Part shown: in pieces, positions 1 to 10,765 of the stretch | Layout of the letters: each line of letters opens with the position of its first letter | How positions within the stretch are numbered: position 1 is the stretch's first letter | Assembly (NCBI RefSeq): GCF_004331255.1 | Contig: NZ_SJOF01000002.1 | Span: 248,001-312,000, forward strand | Reading direction: 5' to 3' | Source: Acinetobacter sp. ANC 4173 | GTDB taxonomy: Bacteria > Pseudomonadota > Gammaproteobacteria > Pseudomonadales > Moraxellaceae | Length of the DNA: 64,000 bases | Made by a program: the position numbers and the translations under genes | The notes under the pieces: generated by a model | Told to the model about the DNA's origin: nothing | The model's input: only the letters and a program-made list of their open reading frames with translations | The model's database searches: none

Positions 1-186
1 AAGATTTTAGAAGTTATACCAGGCTGTGTCCTGATTTCCGTCATTGCGCCTTATTTTGTCAAAGATAATCCAGCCGACTTAATTGCAATCGCAATTACTT
101 TATTGGCAGCATCTCGACTCCCCCTACTTTCAACAGTCATCATCAGTATGTTAAGCGCAGCATTATTACGCCAAATTTTAATTTAA
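1..186 (+). CDS. AzlD-family branched-chain amino acid transport protein, C-terminal end (partial)
   Basis: Only the last 61 codons are in the window and the start lies upstream. The peptide is hydrophobic, with two helices and the short loop ASRLPLLST between them. It resembles the end of AzlD, the small membrane partner of the AzlC branched-chain amino acid exporter. The stop codon lies inside a perfect hairpin that also serves the convergent gene. The family call rests on this C-terminal pattern alone. Confidence 0.5.
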   Translation, partial: KILEVIPGCVLISVIAPYFVKDNPADLIAIAITLLAASRLPLLSTVIISMLSAALLRQILI

Positions 187-199
187 AATTTGGCGTAAT
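165..199. terminator. Bidirectional hairpin between convergent genes
   Basis: A perfect 16-bp inverted repeat (165-180 with 184-199) has a 3-nt loop and overlaps the stop codon of the upstream gene. It lies between two convergent genes. There is no strong T-run, so termination is inferred from position and stem strength. Confidence 0.6.
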
Positions 200-203
200 T
201 CGC

Positions 204-518
204 TCAGAATGGGCGGTCTGTTTGCCCGACTGACTTGCTTAACAAACTAACCAATTCAGCATTTTGCAACTCCAACTGATGCGTTCTTTTTACAGTTTTA
301 TCAATTGCTTCTTGTTGCACATGCATTTTCTTGGCAAGGTCTTGCATAATTTCGAGCGTTTTCTTTAAGTTTTCTTCAAGGTGTACCACTTTCTGCTCCA
401 GATGTTGCTGATACTCTGTATCCCCTGTGCTCTCACCTTGCTGTTTAAATTGAAACCACACCAGAAAAATAACTGCAACTGCTAATAACAGGATAAATCC
501 CCAAATTAACATCATCAT
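204..518 (-). CDS. Membrane-anchored coiled-coil protein
   Basis: A 104-aa protein of unrecognised function. Residues 1-21 form one hydrophobic N-terminal helix (LIWGFILLLAVAVIFLVWF). The rest is polar and helical with heptad-like leucines, ending in LVSLLSKSVGQTDRPF. It is probably an inner-membrane protein with a cytoplasmic coiled coil. Three ATG codons occur in a row at the start (510-518), so the exact start is uncertain by one or two codons. It is convergent with the upstream gene and shares its terminator. Confidence 0.6.
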   Translation of the reverse strand: MMMLIWGFILLLAVAVIFLVWFQFKQQGESTGDTEYQQHLEQKVVHLEENLKKTLEIMQDLAKKMHVQQEAIDKTVKRTHQLELQNAELVSLLSKSVGQTDRPF

Positions 519-776
519 ATGTTTCTCATTGTCATTATGTCTTTCTTTTATAATATGCCAAGATGACTTTAATTTTTATAAAAAATAAGAGATAAACCCG
601 ATATTTTTCAATCATTCACTCATCATGCCTATTATTGATATCAACAGAAGCAACCAAAGCCAAGCGAATGATATTTTGATACATGTTTTCTATTTCAGAA
701 AGACACCTCAACCGATATATTCAATTCGCTAACAATTATTCAACTTTAGAAAAAACTGTTTATTGAGATCATCACT

Positions 777-1298
777 ATGGAATTACATAGCAATCTTTAC
801 TATCACCATCCTGATAACATCATCATGGATCGACTTGATCATTTATTCCAACAACATCAAGACAATCCTGTGACTTTTGTGCAATTGGCTAGCGCAATCA
901 ATGCAGAGTATGGTGCCGAACTTGCACAAGAACTTATCGATCAAGTAGATCAAATCGAGTATGACCTTGCACCAGAAACAGTCTATCGACTTGCAGGATT
1001 TAGTATTCTGCACTTTGTCCACGGTTCGGAGGGTGATGACATTATGGAAGCCATCCTGTTTTTCTTAAAAGCCTTAGTCCCTGCATTACATGTACAAGCA
1101 TGGGGTTGTGGCGATGATGACCCTTGGGAATTCTGGCTTAAATTTGAAGGTGATGAGCTCATTCGTGAAGATGATGAACCTTTTAATGATCCCGAAGATG
1201 ATCTCAACATTAAAGCCGAAATCTACACTTGGTGGCATCAAGATATGCCTAAAGAAATTCAAGAAGGCTTTTTAAACGAAACGGAAGCAGAAGAATAA
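777..1298 (+). CDS. Conserved hypothetical acidic protein
   Basis: A 173-aa soluble, strongly acidic protein (for example FEGDELIREDDEPFND near residues 123-138), with no signal peptide or membrane span. I do not recognise a domain. The frame is open, followed at once by a perfect hairpin terminator and convergent with the dehydrogenase gene. No function is proposed. Confidence 0.6.
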   Translation: MELHSNLYYHHPDNIIMDRLDHLFQQHQDNPVTFVQLASAINAEYGAELAQELIDQVDQIEYDLAPETVYRLAGFSILHFVHGSEGDDIMEAILFFLKALVPALHVQAWGCGDDDPWEFWLKFEGDELIREDDEPFNDPEDDLNIKAEIYTWWHQDMPKEIQEGFLNETEAEE

Positions 1299-1304
1299 TA
1301 ACCA

Positions 1305-1338
1305 AAGCACCTTATTTGCAGAACCAAATAAGGTGCTT
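1305..1338. terminator. Bidirectional terminator
   Basis: A perfect 14-bp stem (AAGCACCTTATTTG at 1305-1318 with its complement at 1325-1338) and a 6-nt loop lie between two convergent genes, just past both stop codons. Confidence 0.8.
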
Positions 1339-1344
1339 GATTAC

Positions 1345-2367
1345 TTATACAAAAGATTCACACAAATCCAGTAAGCGGTTGGCATAGCCCCACTCATTAT
1401 CATACCAAGCAAACACTTTCGCCTGATGTCCCACCACCATAGTCTGACTTAAGTCCACAATAAGTGAATAAGGTGAATGATTAAAATCACTAGACACCAA
1501 CGCTTCATCGGTCACTTGCATAATTTCAGCATAATCACTTTCTGCTGCACCAATCAATACTTCGTTCAGTCTGTGTACGGTAACTGGAGATTGCGACACA
1601 AAGGTCAAATCAATTGCAGCAACATTAATGGTTGGTACACGAATGGAATAACCATCAATGCGGTTTTCCATTTTCGGCATCACTTGCTTTAACGCTCCTA
1701 ATGCCGAAGATGTCGTGGGAATAATATTTTGCCCAGATGCGCGGGCACGACGTAAATCTCGATGTGCGTGATCCAAAACCGATTGATCAGCAGTTACCGC
1801 ATGAATTTCAGTCATTAACGCAGTTTGAATCCCAAAAGCATCATCAATAATTTTGACTAAAGGCACCAGTGCCTGCGTGGTACAAGACACACTGGAAATA
1901 ATTTGATCTGAAGCTTTCACTTCATGATGGTTCACGCCATAAACAATCGCCGCATCGACTGTATCAAAAGGCGCAGCGCCAATAATCACGCGCTTTGCGC
2001 CTGCATGAATATGGCGCGTGGCTGCTTCGCGTGAACGGAATAAGCCCGTACATTCCAATACCACATCAATATTTAACTGCTGCCAAGGTAACTGAGCCGG
2101 TTCGGCCTCACACAAAACTCGAACTTTTAGGCTGGCAAGCCCTGCATGAATATGCAAATAAATTTGCTCATTTTCATGCTCAAGTTCAACTTTGCCCTTG
2201 AAACGACCATGTGTTGTGTCGTACTTAAACAAATGCATTAAGGTTTCAACATCGGCAATATCATTAATTGCCACAATCTCAAAATGGAAATCTTTAGGAT
2301 TTTCGAACCATGCCCGCAAAACATTACGACCAATTCGACCAAATCCATTAATCGCCACCTTTTGCAT
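1345..2367 (-). CDS. Glyceraldehyde-3-phosphate / erythrose-4-phosphate dehydrogenase family protein
   Basis: A 340-aa NAD-dependent phosphorylating aldehyde dehydrogenase. The N-terminal Rossmann motif INGFGRIGR is at residues 7-15. The catalytic Cys162 lies in VSCTTQ, where most family members have SCTTN, so Gln replaces the usual Asn. The C-terminal motif DNEWGYANRLLDL is present. RVPTINVAAIDL and SSDFNHSPYS look more like Epd (erythrose-4-phosphate dehydrogenase, vitamin B6 pathway) than GapA, which has RVPTPNV and STDFNG. The reaction is therefore either G3P to 1,3-bisphosphoglycerate or E4P to 4-phosphoerythronate. The family is certain, the substrate is not. It appears monocistronic. 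Confidence 0.9.
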   Translation of the reverse strand: MQKVAINGFGRIGRNVLRAWFENPKDFHFEIVAINDIADVETLMHLFKYDTTHGRFKGKVELEHENEQIYLHIHAGLASLKVRVLCEAEPAQLPWQQLNIDVVLECTGLFRSREAATRHIHAGAKRVIIGAAPFDTVDAAIVYGVNHHEVKASDQIISSVSCTTQALVPLVKIIDDAFGIQTALMTEIHAVTADQSVLDHAHRDLRRARASGQNIIPTTSSALGALKQVMPKMENRIDGYSIRVPTINVAAIDLTFVSQSPVTVHRLNEVLIGAAESDYAEIMQVTDEALVSSDFNHSPYSLIVDLSQTMVVGHQAKVFAWYDNEWGYANRLLDLCESFV

Positions 2368-2638
2368 GACTTTTCCTTTGTATGAAACCTTAATTTAAGC
2401 TGCCTTATGTTAATTGATTTTGTACTTTAGCCAAGATATTTTCTTGCAAATCCAGTATAAAATTAAAAAAAATGATGGTCCTGATAGAAAAACTTCAGCC
2501 AAATTCAACCTGAACAGCACCTTCTACTGGATTGACTTAAATTTAGAAAATTTTAAAAAGTTTATTTACGTAAAATAAATACAGACTAAAGGATGCCTTA
2601 CAATTCCATAGTTTTGTCATTAATTCATAGTAAAGTGA

Positions 2639-2666
2639 TTGTGCGTGGGGCTTTTTCCGTTATAAT
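2639..2666 (+). promoter_or_regulatory. Probable alaS promoter
   Basis: TTGTGC (2639-2644) and a perfect TATAAT (2661-2666) are 16 bp apart, which predicts a start near 2673 and a leader of about 95 nt before alaS. The rest of the 2368-2704 gap is A+T-rich, with no other feature seen. Confidence 0.6.
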
Positions 2667-2767
2667 TTGGCGTTTTAAAAAATTAAGCCTGTATTTTATA
2701 GAATGTGCTAAAACCACCTATAAACAATACATTTAGCCAAATTCAAGATTTATGGAGTGACTTGGTT

Positions 2768-5461
2768 GTGAGTACTCGTTTTATGACATCCGCTGAAATT
2801 CGCGAAGCTTTTTTAAGCTATTTTGAATCGCAAGGGCATACACGTGTCGCGTCGAGTTCTCTAGTACCCGCCAACGACCCAACATTATTATTTACTAATG
2901 CTGGTATGAACCAGTTTAAAGACTGCTTTTTAGGTCTTGAAAAACGTGATTATGTACGTGCAACCTCATCGCAAAAGTGTGTCCGTGCTGGCGGTAAACA
3001 CAATGACTTAGACAATGTCGGTTATACCGCACGTCACCATACCTTCTTTGAAATGCTAGGTAACTTCTCTTTTGGTGACTACTTCAAACGTGATGCTATT
3101 AAATTTGCGTGGGAATTCCTGACTGGCGATAAATGGTTAGCACTACCAAAAGACAAACTCTACGCCACGGTTTATCACACTGATGACGAAGCATTTGACA
3201 TCTGGAACAAAGAAATTGGTTTAGATGCATCGCGCATTATTCGTATTGGTGATAACAAAGGTGGCCAATACGCTTCAGATAACTTCTGGGCAATGGGTGA
3301 TACAGGTCCTTGCGGTCCGTGTTCTGAAATTTTCTTTGACCATGGCGATCATATTTGGGGTGGCTTACCAGGCACACCTGAAGAAGATGGTGACCGTTTC
3401 ATTGAAATCTGGAACAACGTATTCATGCAGTTTAACCGTACTGCGGATGGTGTACTGCACCCTCTTCCAGCGCCTTCTGTTGATACAGGTATGGGCTTGG
3501 AACGTATTTCTGCTGTTTTACAACACGTAAATTCAAACTACGAAATCGACTTATTCCAACACTTACTCAAAGCTGCAGCAGAAATTATTGGTTTAGATAC
3601 CGCTACGCTTGAAGCTAAAGCCACTGAAAAAGGTACGCCTGTTCAGTACCCTGCTTCACTTAAAGTGGTTGCAGACCATGCTCGTTCTTGCTGCTTCTTG
3701 ATTGCAGACGGCGTAAACCCTTCTAACGAAGGTCGTGGTTATGTACTACGTCGTATTATCCGTCGTGCAGTACGTCATGGTAACAAGCTAGGCGCAACAG
3801 GTTCTTTCTTCCACAAAATGTTACAGCCTTTAATTGAAGTGATGGGTGCTGCATATCCAGAACTTGAAGCACAGAAAGCGCGTATTGAAGCACAATTACT
3901 GAAAGAAGAAGAACAGTTTGCTAAAACTTTAGAGCAAGGTTTGAAATTGCTTGAAGGCGAATTGGCCCAACTGAAAGGTTCTGTAATTCCCGGTGAAGTG
4001 GTCTTTAAACTCTACGACACTTATGGTTTCCCGACAGACTTAACAGCTGATATCGCACGTGAACGTGATTTAACGATTGATGAAGCTGGCTTTGAAGTTG
4101 AAATGGCTGCACAGCGCCAACGTGCGCGTGATGCTGGTAAATTTGCGATTGACTACAACAGCGTTGTAAAAGTTGAAGGTGAAACTCAGTTTGATGGTTA
4201 CGATGCAACTGCTGGACAAGGTCAAATTATTGCTTTGTATAAAGATGGTGAGCAAGTTGATGAAGTGGTTGAAGGCGATGAAGCGCTCATCGTACTGAAC
4301 CAAACTCCATTCTATGCAGAAAGCGGTGGTCAGATTGGTGATACAGGTATCTTCAAAAATGACACGGGTATTTTTGAAGTTCAAGATACCAAAAAATCTG
4401 GTGGTGCATTTGTCCATCAAGGGATCGTAACTGTTGGTAGTCTGAAAGCATCACAAACTGTTGACGCTATTGTAAAAGCAGACATCCGTGCTGCGACTGC
4501 GCGCAATCACTCTGCCACTCACCTTTTACATGCTGCATTACGTCAAATCTTAGGCTCACATGTACAGCAAAAAGGCTCATTGGTTGCCTCAGACATCTTA
4601 CGTTTTGACTTTGCCAATGATCAGCCAGTTTCATTTGAACAACTTCAAGAAATTGAGCGTTTGGTCAATGCTGAGGTGATTGCGAATACTGCTGTTAGCA
4701 CTGAACTTCTTGACATCGAATCTGCGAAAGCTAAAGGCGCGATGATGTTGTTCGGTGAAAAATATGGCGATGAAGTTCGTGTACTTTCAATGGGTTCAAT
4801 CATTGAAGAGAAGAACTTCTCAATCGAGCTGTGTGGTGGTATTCACGTACAACGTACTGGTGACATCGGCTTATTTAAAATCACTTCTGAAGGCGGTGTA
4901 GCTGCGGGTGTACGTCGTATTGAAGCAGTAACAGGTACTAAAGCTTTAGACGTTGTACAAAAAGCTGAAGCAGATATTGTACATATCAATGGTGTATTGA
5001 AAGCTCAGAAAGATCAAACAGTAGAAAAAGTTGAAGCAATTGTTGAAACTTCATCTGCATTGCAAAAACAGATTGAACAACTCAATCAAAAATTAGCAAA
5101 CTTGCAAGCTGCGGAACTTTTAAGCCAAGTTCAAACACTTGCAGGTCGCACAACTTTAATCACAACTGCTCAAGGTATGGATGCAAAAGCACTTCGCAAC
5201 CTTCATGACGGTGTGAAATCAAAATTAGAAAATGCAGTAATCGTTCTTGCAGGTGTAGAGGGTGACAAGGTTAGCTTGATCGCATCTGTAGCAAAAGAAT
5301 TTACTGCTTCTATAAAGGCGGGTGACATCATCAAACACTTGGCAACTGAGCTTGGTGGTAAAGGTGGTGGTAAACCTGACTTGGCACAAGGTGGCGCGCC
5401 ACTAAACGAGAAGTTTGCACCAGTGATGGCAGATTTAACTGCTTGGCTTGAAGCAAAATAA
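2768..5461 (+). CDS. alaS: Alanyl-tRNA synthetase
   Basis: It charges tRNA-Ala with alanine in the cytoplasm. The class II core begins [19 protein letters not shown] and has motif 2/3 stretches such as [24 protein letters not shown]. The editing domain has [11 protein letters not shown] and the zinc-binding CGGIHV, followed by the C-Ala domain ending [17 protein letters not shown] at 2768 is preceded by GGAG at 2754-2757. ATG at 2783 (892 aa) and an upstream GTG at 2705 (918 aa) are alternatives; the 2705 extension has no homology that I recognise. It is followed by lysC and csrA in the same direction, an order common in this part of Gammaproteobacteria. Confidence 0.97.
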   Translation: MSTRFMTSAEIREAFLSYFESQGHTRVASSSLVPANDPTLLFTNAGMNQFKDCFLGLEKRDYVRATSSQKCVRAGGKHNDLDNVGYTARHHTFFEMLGNFSFGDYFKRDAIKFAWEFLTGDKWLALPKDKLYATVYHTDDEAFDIWNKEIGLDASRIIRIGDNKGGQYASDNFWAMGDTGPCGPCSEIFFDHGDHIWGGLPGTPEEDGDRFIEIWNNVFMQFNRTADGVLHPLPAPSVDTGMGLERISAVLQHVNSNYEIDLFQHLLKAAAEIIGLDTATLEAKATEKGTPVQYPASLKVVADHARSCCFLIADGVNPSNEGRGYVLRRIIRRAVRHGNKLGATGSFFHKMLQPLIEVMGAAYPELEAQKARIEAQLLKEEEQFAKTLEQGLKLLEGELAQLKGSVIPGEVVFKLYDTYGFPTDLTADIARERDLTIDEAGFEVEMAAQRQRARDAGKFAIDYNSVVKVEGETQFDGYDATAGQGQIIALYKDGEQVDEVVEGDEALIVLNQTPFYAESGGQIGDTGIFKNDTGIFEVQDTKKSGGAFVHQGIVTVGSLKASQTVDAIVKADIRAATARNHSATHLLHAALRQILGSHVQQKGSLVASDILRFDFANDQPVSFEQLQEIERLVNAEVIANTAVSTELLDIESAKAKGAMMLFGEKYGDEVRVLSMGSIIEEKNFSIELCGGIHVQRTGDIGLFKITSEGGVAAGVRRIEAVTGTKALDVVQKAEADIVHINGVLKAQKDQTVEKVEAIVETSSALQKQIEQLNQKLANLQAAELLSQVQTLAGRTTLITTAQGMDAKALRNLHDGVKSKLENAVIVLAGVEGDKVSLIASVAKEFTASIKAGDIIKHLATELGGKGGGKPDLAQGGAPLNEKFAPVMADLTAWLEAK

Positions 5462-5526
5462 AACTTCACCTTTTGTGTAACTGACCCTGATTGGCACTTC
5501 AGGGTCATGGCTTATATGGAACAACT

Positions 5527-6807
5527 ATGGCATTAATCGTTCAAAAATATGGCGGTACTTCTATGGGTACCCCCGAGCGCATTTTAAATGTTGCTCGTCG
5601 TGTGAAGCGCTGGCATGACCACGGCCACAAGGTAGTGGTTGTAGTATCAGCAATGAGTGGTGAAACAAACCGCTTATTAGCTCTCGCGAAAGCCATTACG
5701 GACACCCCTGACCCACGCGAACTTGACCAAATGGTTTCAACGGGTGAACAGGTAACGATTTCCATGTTAGCGATGGCGCTCAATTCAATTGGTGTTGAAG
5801 CTAAGTCACTCACGGGTCGTCAAGTTGGTATTAAAACGGACAGTGCGTTTACCAAAGCACGTATTGAATCGATTGATACCGACGTAATGACTAAACACTT
5901 AGATGCAGGTCGTGTCATTGTGGTTGCTGGTTTCCAAGGCTTTGATGCCGATGGCAATACTACAACTTTAGGCCGTGGTGGCTCAGATACTTCTGGGGTA
6001 GCACTGGCAGCTGCGCTGAAAGCAGATGAATGCCAAATCTACACCGATGTAGATGGTGTTTATACCACTGACCCACGCGTTGCACCGAAAGCGAAAAAAG
6101 TTGACCGTATCTCTTTTGAAGAAATGCTAGAAATGGCATCTTTAGGTTCAAAAGTTTTACAAATCCGCTCTGTTGAATTCGCAGGTAAATATCAAGTTCC
6201 ACTGCGCGTATTATCAAGCTTTGATAATGATGATGATGGTGCATTTGATGAAGATTTCAAGCAAAACGTAGGCACATTAATTACGACTGAGGCAGAAGAC
6301 GATATGGAACAACCAATCATCGCAGGTATTGCATTTAACCGTGACGAAGCAAAACTCACTATCTTGGGTGTTCCTGATGAACCAGGAATTGCATCTAAAA
6401 TCTTATTGCCAATCAGCAATGCCAATATCGAAGTGGATATGATTATCCAAAACGTAGAAGAAGATGGCACAACAGATTTTACTTTTACCGTAAATCGTAC
6501 TGACTTAGCAAAAGCAAAAGCAATTTTAGAGCAAACAGCGAGCAGCATTGAAGGCTGTGAAGTTGTTACTCGTGATGATATTGTTAAAGTCTCAATCGTT
6601 GGTGTAGGTATGCGTTCACATGCAGGTGTTGCGAGCAAAATGTTCACAGCCTTGGCAGATGAAAGCATTAATATTTTAATGATTTCAACATCAGAAATTA
6701 AAATTTCTGTGCTTATTGAAGAAAACTATTTAGAACTTGCTGTGCGTTGTTTACACACCGCATTTGGTCTAGACCGTGAACATGGTGAGTCAAGCGCACG
6801 CGCTTAA
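5527..6807 (+). CDS. lysC: Aspartate kinase
   Basis: It phosphorylates aspartate, the first step toward lysine, threonine, methionine and diaminopimelate. The protein is 426 aa from ATG 5527: MALIVQKYGGTSMG carries the KYGGTS kinase motif, and GRGGSDTSGVALAAAL and YTDVDGVYTTDPR line the active site. Two C-terminal ACT domains (about residues 265-420) predict feedback control by lysine and/or threonine. The longer frame from 5491 adds 12 residues that the family lacks. It lies 65 bp after alaS and is followed by two hairpins. Confidence 0.96.
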   Translation: MALIVQKYGGTSMGTPERILNVARRVKRWHDHGHKVVVVVSAMSGETNRLLALAKAITDTPDPRELDQMVSTGEQVTISMLAMALNSIGVEAKSLTGRQVGIKTDSAFTKARIESIDTDVMTKHLDAGRVIVVAGFQGFDADGNTTTLGRGGSDTSGVALAAALKADECQIYTDVDGVYTTDPRVAPKAKKVDRISFEEMLEMASLGSKVLQIRSVEFAGKYQVPLRVLSSFDNDDDGAFDEDFKQNVGTLITTEAEDDMEQPIIAGIAFNRDEAKLTILGVPDEPGIASKILLPISNANIEVDMIIQNVEEDGTTDFTFTVNRTDLAKAKAILEQTASSIEGCEVVTRDDIVKVSIVGVGMRSHAGVASKMFTALADESINILMISTSEIKISVLIEENYLELAVRCLHTAFGLDREHGESSARA

Positions 6808-6839
6808 AAGATAATTGTCTTTTGTAAGACAATTATCTT
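6808..6839 (+). terminator. lysC terminator hairpin
   Basis: A perfect 14-bp stem (AAGATAATTGTCTT and complement) with a TTGT loop starts one base after the lysC stop. Confidence 0.75.
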
Positions 6840-6858
6840 TAAAATTCCATAAAAATAC

Positions 6859-6890
6859 AGAGCCACTATAGTTTTTTCTATGGTGGCTCT
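6859..6890. terminator. Second hairpin in the lysC-csrA gap
   Basis: A 13-bp stem with one mismatch (AGAGCCACTATAG with CTATGGTGGCTCT) has a T6 loop and is followed by a T-rich stretch. It probably insulates csrA from lysC. Confidence 0.5.
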
Positions 6891-7050
6891 GTTATATTAG
6901 CCCAGAAGCGTTTTAGTAAATTTCAACAGAATTCTATAAATACCCACCTATTTGTCTTTATAAGTTCTGTTAAAATTTTCTTTATAACCAAGGTTGTGTT
7001 TTTTTAACTTTTTAATCAATGCAGGTTTAGCATTTTGCAAGGAGATAAAC

Positions 7051-7305
7051 ATGCTGATTCTGACCCGTCGTGTCGGAGAAACATTAATGATTGGGGATCA
7101 AGTCAGTGTTACTGTGCTTGGTGTTAAAGGCAATCAAGTTCGTATTGGCGTAAATGCTCCAAAAGAAGTATCAGTTCATCGCGAAGAAATTTATCAACGC
7201 ATTCAACATGAACGTGCGATGCACGAACACCTTCAACATATCGATCAAGATTATCAACCTTCTTTTGAAGAAGATAATTACTCCCAGAATAACTTTAATC
7301 GTTAA
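7051..7305 (+). CDS. csrA: Carbon storage regulator CsrA
   Basis: A homodimeric RNA-binding regulator that blocks translation at GGA motifs. The 84-aa protein begins [16 protein letters not shown] and continues [32 protein letters not shown], the complete CsrA fold. Residues 60-84 are an extended Gln/Asp/Asn-rich tail, longer than in E. coli CsrA (61 aa) and common in Acinetobacter. AAGGAG seven bases before ATG 7051 decides the start over the frame beginning at 6994. Its GGA could allow autoregulation (inference). Confidence 0.95.
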   Translation: MLILTRRVGETLMIGDQVSVTVLGVKGNQVRIGVNAPKEVSVHREEIYQRIQHERAMHEHLQHIDQDYQPSFEEDNYSQNNFNR

Positions 7306-7322
7306 AATTAAACGTTATCTCC

Positions 7323-7348
7323 TAAAGCGGCTTTTCTAAGCCGCTTTA
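7323..7348. terminator. csrA terminator, shared with rnhB
   Basis: TAAAGCGGCTT pairs perfectly with AAGCCGCTTTA across a 4-nt loop and is followed by AATTTTT. It lies between the convergent csrA and rnhB. Confidence 0.85.
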
Positions 7349-7360
7349 AATTTTTCTAGC

Positions 7361-7933
7361 CTAATCAAATTGTGCCAAGGCTTTTTTTACTGGTGCATAA
7401 CTACGACGATGTTCCGCAATCACCCCATGTATCGCAATAGCTTCAAAATGCGCTTTGGTTGGATAACCTTTATGTTTGGCGAAACCGTACTGTGGGTATT
7501 TCTGATCTAAAGCGACCATGTCTCGATCACGTGTGACTTTAGCTAAGATACTGGCCGCAGAAATTTCTGCATGCAATGCATCCCCTCCAACTACAGCATC
7601 ACAACTCATGCTTAAACCTTGAGGAATTTTATTTCCGTCCACCAAGACATGCTCTGGCCTGATTTGTAATGCCTCCACTGCACGACGCATTGCCAACAAT
7701 GATGCTTGTAGAATATTAATGTCATCAATTTCTTCGTGACTTGCTTCTGCAATGGCCCATGCCAATGCTTTTTCTTGAATCTCTACAAATAATTTCTCAC
7801 GCTTTTTCTCTGTGAGTTTCTTAGAATCATTTAGCCCTTCAATTGGATTATTCGGGTCAAGAATCACAGCCGCAGCTACGACCGATCCAACTAAAGGGCC
7901 ACGCCCTGCTTCATCCACACCCGCTACTCGCAT
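7361..7933 (-). CDS. rnhB: Ribonuclease HII
   Basis: A 190-aa enzyme that cuts the RNA strand at ribonucleotides in DNA-RNA hybrids. The motif [21 protein letters not shown] (Asp7, Glu8) is at the N-terminus. [14 protein letters not shown] and [16 protein letters not shown] follow, and [13 protein letters not shown] is near the end, as in the family. It has the usual length and is monocistronic, convergent with csrA. Confidence 0.96.
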   Translation of the reverse strand: MRVAGVDEAGRGPLVGSVVAAAVILDPNNPIEGLNDSKKLTEKKREKLFVEIQEKALAWAIAEASHEEIDDINILQASLLAMRRAVEALQIRPEHVLVDGNKIPQGLSMSCDAVVGGDALHAEISAASILAKVTRDRDMVALDQKYPQYGFAKHKGYPTKAHFEAIAIHGVIAEHRRSYAPVKKALAQFD

Positions 7934-7948
7934 GTCTTACTCTCATAA

Positions 7949-7970
7949 AAAATGGCTGAAAAATCAGCCA
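7949..7970. terminator. Hairpin upstream of rnhB
   Basis: AATGGCTGA pairs with TCAGCCATC with an A/T-rich loop between rnhB and the decayed paralogue. It would stop minus-strand transcripts arriving from the pseudogene. Confidence 0.45.
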
Positions 7971-7999
7971 TCTTAGAATTAATCATATATTCAATGTAT

Positions 8000-8363
8000 T
8001 TATTTTAACATTTCAGAAGCACATGTTGCAGAAGTTTTTTTTGCAGCCAATGTCGAATAAGCATCTTTAGCTTTTGGATCTATAGCCGCTCAAGCCAATT
8101 ACTCTTTAGAGAACATTTTCGGCGTATTGTCTCCCACACATTGGCATACTTCACGTTTTTTCTTTTGTTTTTGATCTTTAGACAAAGGTTTACTGCTTAA
8201 AATCCACATTAGATTATTTTCAATATGCTCCGTACATTTTTAGTTTGATGCCCTTCGAATCACAGAAATACCATCTGATTCTGAATCAGATAATGCTGAA
8301 GATACACATACACAGAGCATCAATACCCCCAATTAAACACATTAAAAATTTATATTTTTTCAT
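8000..8363 (-). pseudogene. Decayed paralogue of the neighbouring lipoprotein gene
   Basis: Read on the minus strand from an ATG at 8361-8363, the region has a signal-like start (MKKYKFLMCLIGG). It then shows broken similarity to the intact gene at 8489-8866: KREVCQCVGDNTPK matches the DICGCVSEKAPQ part. A stretch reading LA-stop-AAIDP matches DLATAAIDP, and ATCASEM lies where QSCVSEA does. Several stops and frameshifts interrupt it. It is best read as one half of an old tandem duplication. Confidence 0.6.
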
Positions 8364-8459
8364 TATTATTTAACCTTTGTTTTACGCAAATAGATTTATA
8401 GGTTATTTATTATTTTGAACAATATAAAATAAGATAAAGCACAAAAAGTATTGCAATAA

Positions 8460-8484
8460 AAAAGCTAGGAGATTCCTAGCTTTT
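8460..8484 (-). terminator. Rho-independent terminator of the lipoprotein gene
   Basis: AAAAGCTAGGA pairs perfectly with TCCTAGCTTTT (3-nt loop). On the minus strand it ends in six T residues, right after the stop codon at 8489. Confidence 0.85.
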
Positions 8485-8488
8485 CAGA

Positions 8489-8866
8489 TTATTTATTTAC
8501 TGCTTCACTTACACAACTTTGAATGGTCTTCGTCACAACGTTATTCACAATCGTTGTACGTGCCGCAGGGTCGATAGCAGCTGTAGCCAAATCTACAGTC
8601 GTCACATTTTGTGGTGCCTTTTCGCTCACACAACCACAAATATCTGTTTGAACATTTTGCTTTTGCTCAGCAGTCATCAGCTGTGTAGCCTTTTTCCAAG
8701 CAGGAGTGTTATTTAATTCTGTCACGCATTTTGAATTGATTGCAATTTTGATTGCTGCCATTCCTACTTGCTGAGTTGTTGTCGCAGTAGTTGTTGCTGT
8801 TTCTGTGGTAGCACAAGCAGTAAGTACTAAAATAACAGGTGCCAATGCAGCTAATCTTTTTTTCAC
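8489..8866 (-). CDS. Putative lipoprotein with conserved cysteines
   Basis: A secreted protein of about 125 aa. The start chosen is GTG (VKKRLAALAPVILVLTAC), because AAGG lies seven bases before it and it gives a clean lipoprotein signal peptide with lipobox LTAC. An ATG seven codons upstream is the alternative. The mature part begins with a Thr/Ala-rich linker (ATTETATTTATTTQQ), then a helical domain with three cysteines (SKCVTEL, DICGCVSE) and QSCVSEA. No known function. A decayed copy lies just downstream. Confidence 0.65.
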   Translation of the reverse strand: MKKRLAALAPVILVLTACATTETATTTATTTQQVGMAAIKIAINSKCVTELNNTPAWKKATQLMTAEQKQNVQTDICGCVSEKAPQNVTTVDLATAAIDPAARTTIVNNVVTKTIQSCVSEAVNK

Positions 8867-9094
8867 AATATTACCTTGATGATTCATTTAAAGTAGCGCT
8901 ATTGTGCCGTAACACCAGTAAATAAAAAGCCCTGATTGACTTAATCATCAATTGGTTGTGCAATTTAGCAACAAAACCCATCAAATAACATCAGCGTTGC
9001 AACAAATATACGCATCGTTGCAGAATTTGCATTTTTTTGTAATTTTAACTTCAGTAAGATTATAAAAATTATTCAGCCTATTCACTCATACTTT

Positions 9095-9649
9095 ATGAAA
9101 AATACATCCCCCTATTACACGCGCACTGCACAAGTCTTACACTGGATCATGGCGATTATTTTTATTGTCGCTTGGATCATTGGTTTCTATAGTGGGAACT
9201 TTTTAAGCTATGAGACTGATGGAAGTTTCAAAGGTGACGTCATCACCTTACACAAAAATATTGCTACGACCATTATCTTTTTGGTCATGATCCGTATTTT
9301 ATGGCGTTATACGCATCCAGCCCCTTCACTACCTGACAGTATGTCTCCAACAATGAAGGTATTGGCACATCTTGGGCATTTAGCGCTCTACCTAATGTTA
9401 CTTGCCTTGCCAATCACGGGGTGTTTATTCAGTTGGAGCGCAGGTCATCCCGCACCTGTTTTATATATGTTTGAGATTCCTCGCCTTCTAGAAGAAAACT
9501 ATGATGTGTTGGAAATTGTAAAACCGTTACACATCTATCTATCTTGGGCAGCAGGTTTATTGGTTGTAGGCCATATTGTTGCTGCATTAAAGCACCACTT
9601 TATTGATAAAGATGGTGTGCTCACCAGTATGACGCGCCAACCTAAATAA
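9095..9649 (+). CDS. Cytochrome b561 family protein
   Basis: A 184-aa inner-membrane dihaem b-type cytochrome. Four hydrophobic helices lie at about residues 13-33, 51-70, 93-113 and 147-165. His16 (QVLHWIMA), His53 (TLHKNIA) and late histidines (KPLHIYLSWAAG, VGHIVAALKHH) are the likely haem ligands. The family (E. coli CybB/YodB/YceJ) moves electrons from quinol to periplasmic or superoxide-related acceptors. It is monocistronic, with a strong terminator shared with the convergent deaminase gene. Confidence 0.88.
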   Translation: MKNTSPYYTRTAQVLHWIMAIIFIVAWIIGFYSGNFLSYETDGSFKGDVITLHKNIATTIIFLVMIRILWRYTHPAPSLPDSMSPTMKVLAHLGHLALYLMLLALPITGCLFSWSAGHPAPVLYMFEIPRLLEENYDVLEIVKPLHIYLSWAAGLLVVGHIVAALKHHFIDKDGVLTSMTRQPK

Positions 9650-9660
9650 AACGAAATCAT

Positions 9661-9690
9661 AAAAAACCGCACAATATTGTGCGGTTTTTT
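9661..9690. terminator. Bidirectional terminator
   Basis: A perfect 30-bp palindrome (AAAAAACCGCACAAT and complement) has A6 on one side and T6 on the other, between two convergent genes. Confidence 0.9.
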
Positions 9691-9703
9691 ATCTTTATCA
9701 GAA

Positions 9704-10705
<1,002 letters not shown>

Positions 10706-10723
10706 TTATCCTTAAAAAGAAAA

Positions 10724-10749
10724 AAGGGTGTAAACAAGTTTACACCCTT
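10724..10749 (-). terminator. Terminator of the purine permease gene
   Basis: AAGGGTGTAAAC pairs perfectly with GTTTACACCCTT (2-nt loop). Read on the minus strand it is followed by TTTTTTCTTTTT. It lies 21 bp before the deaminase start, so the deaminase needs read-through or its own promoter. Confidence 0.85.
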
Positions 10750-10765
10750 AACATTGGTGTGGGTA

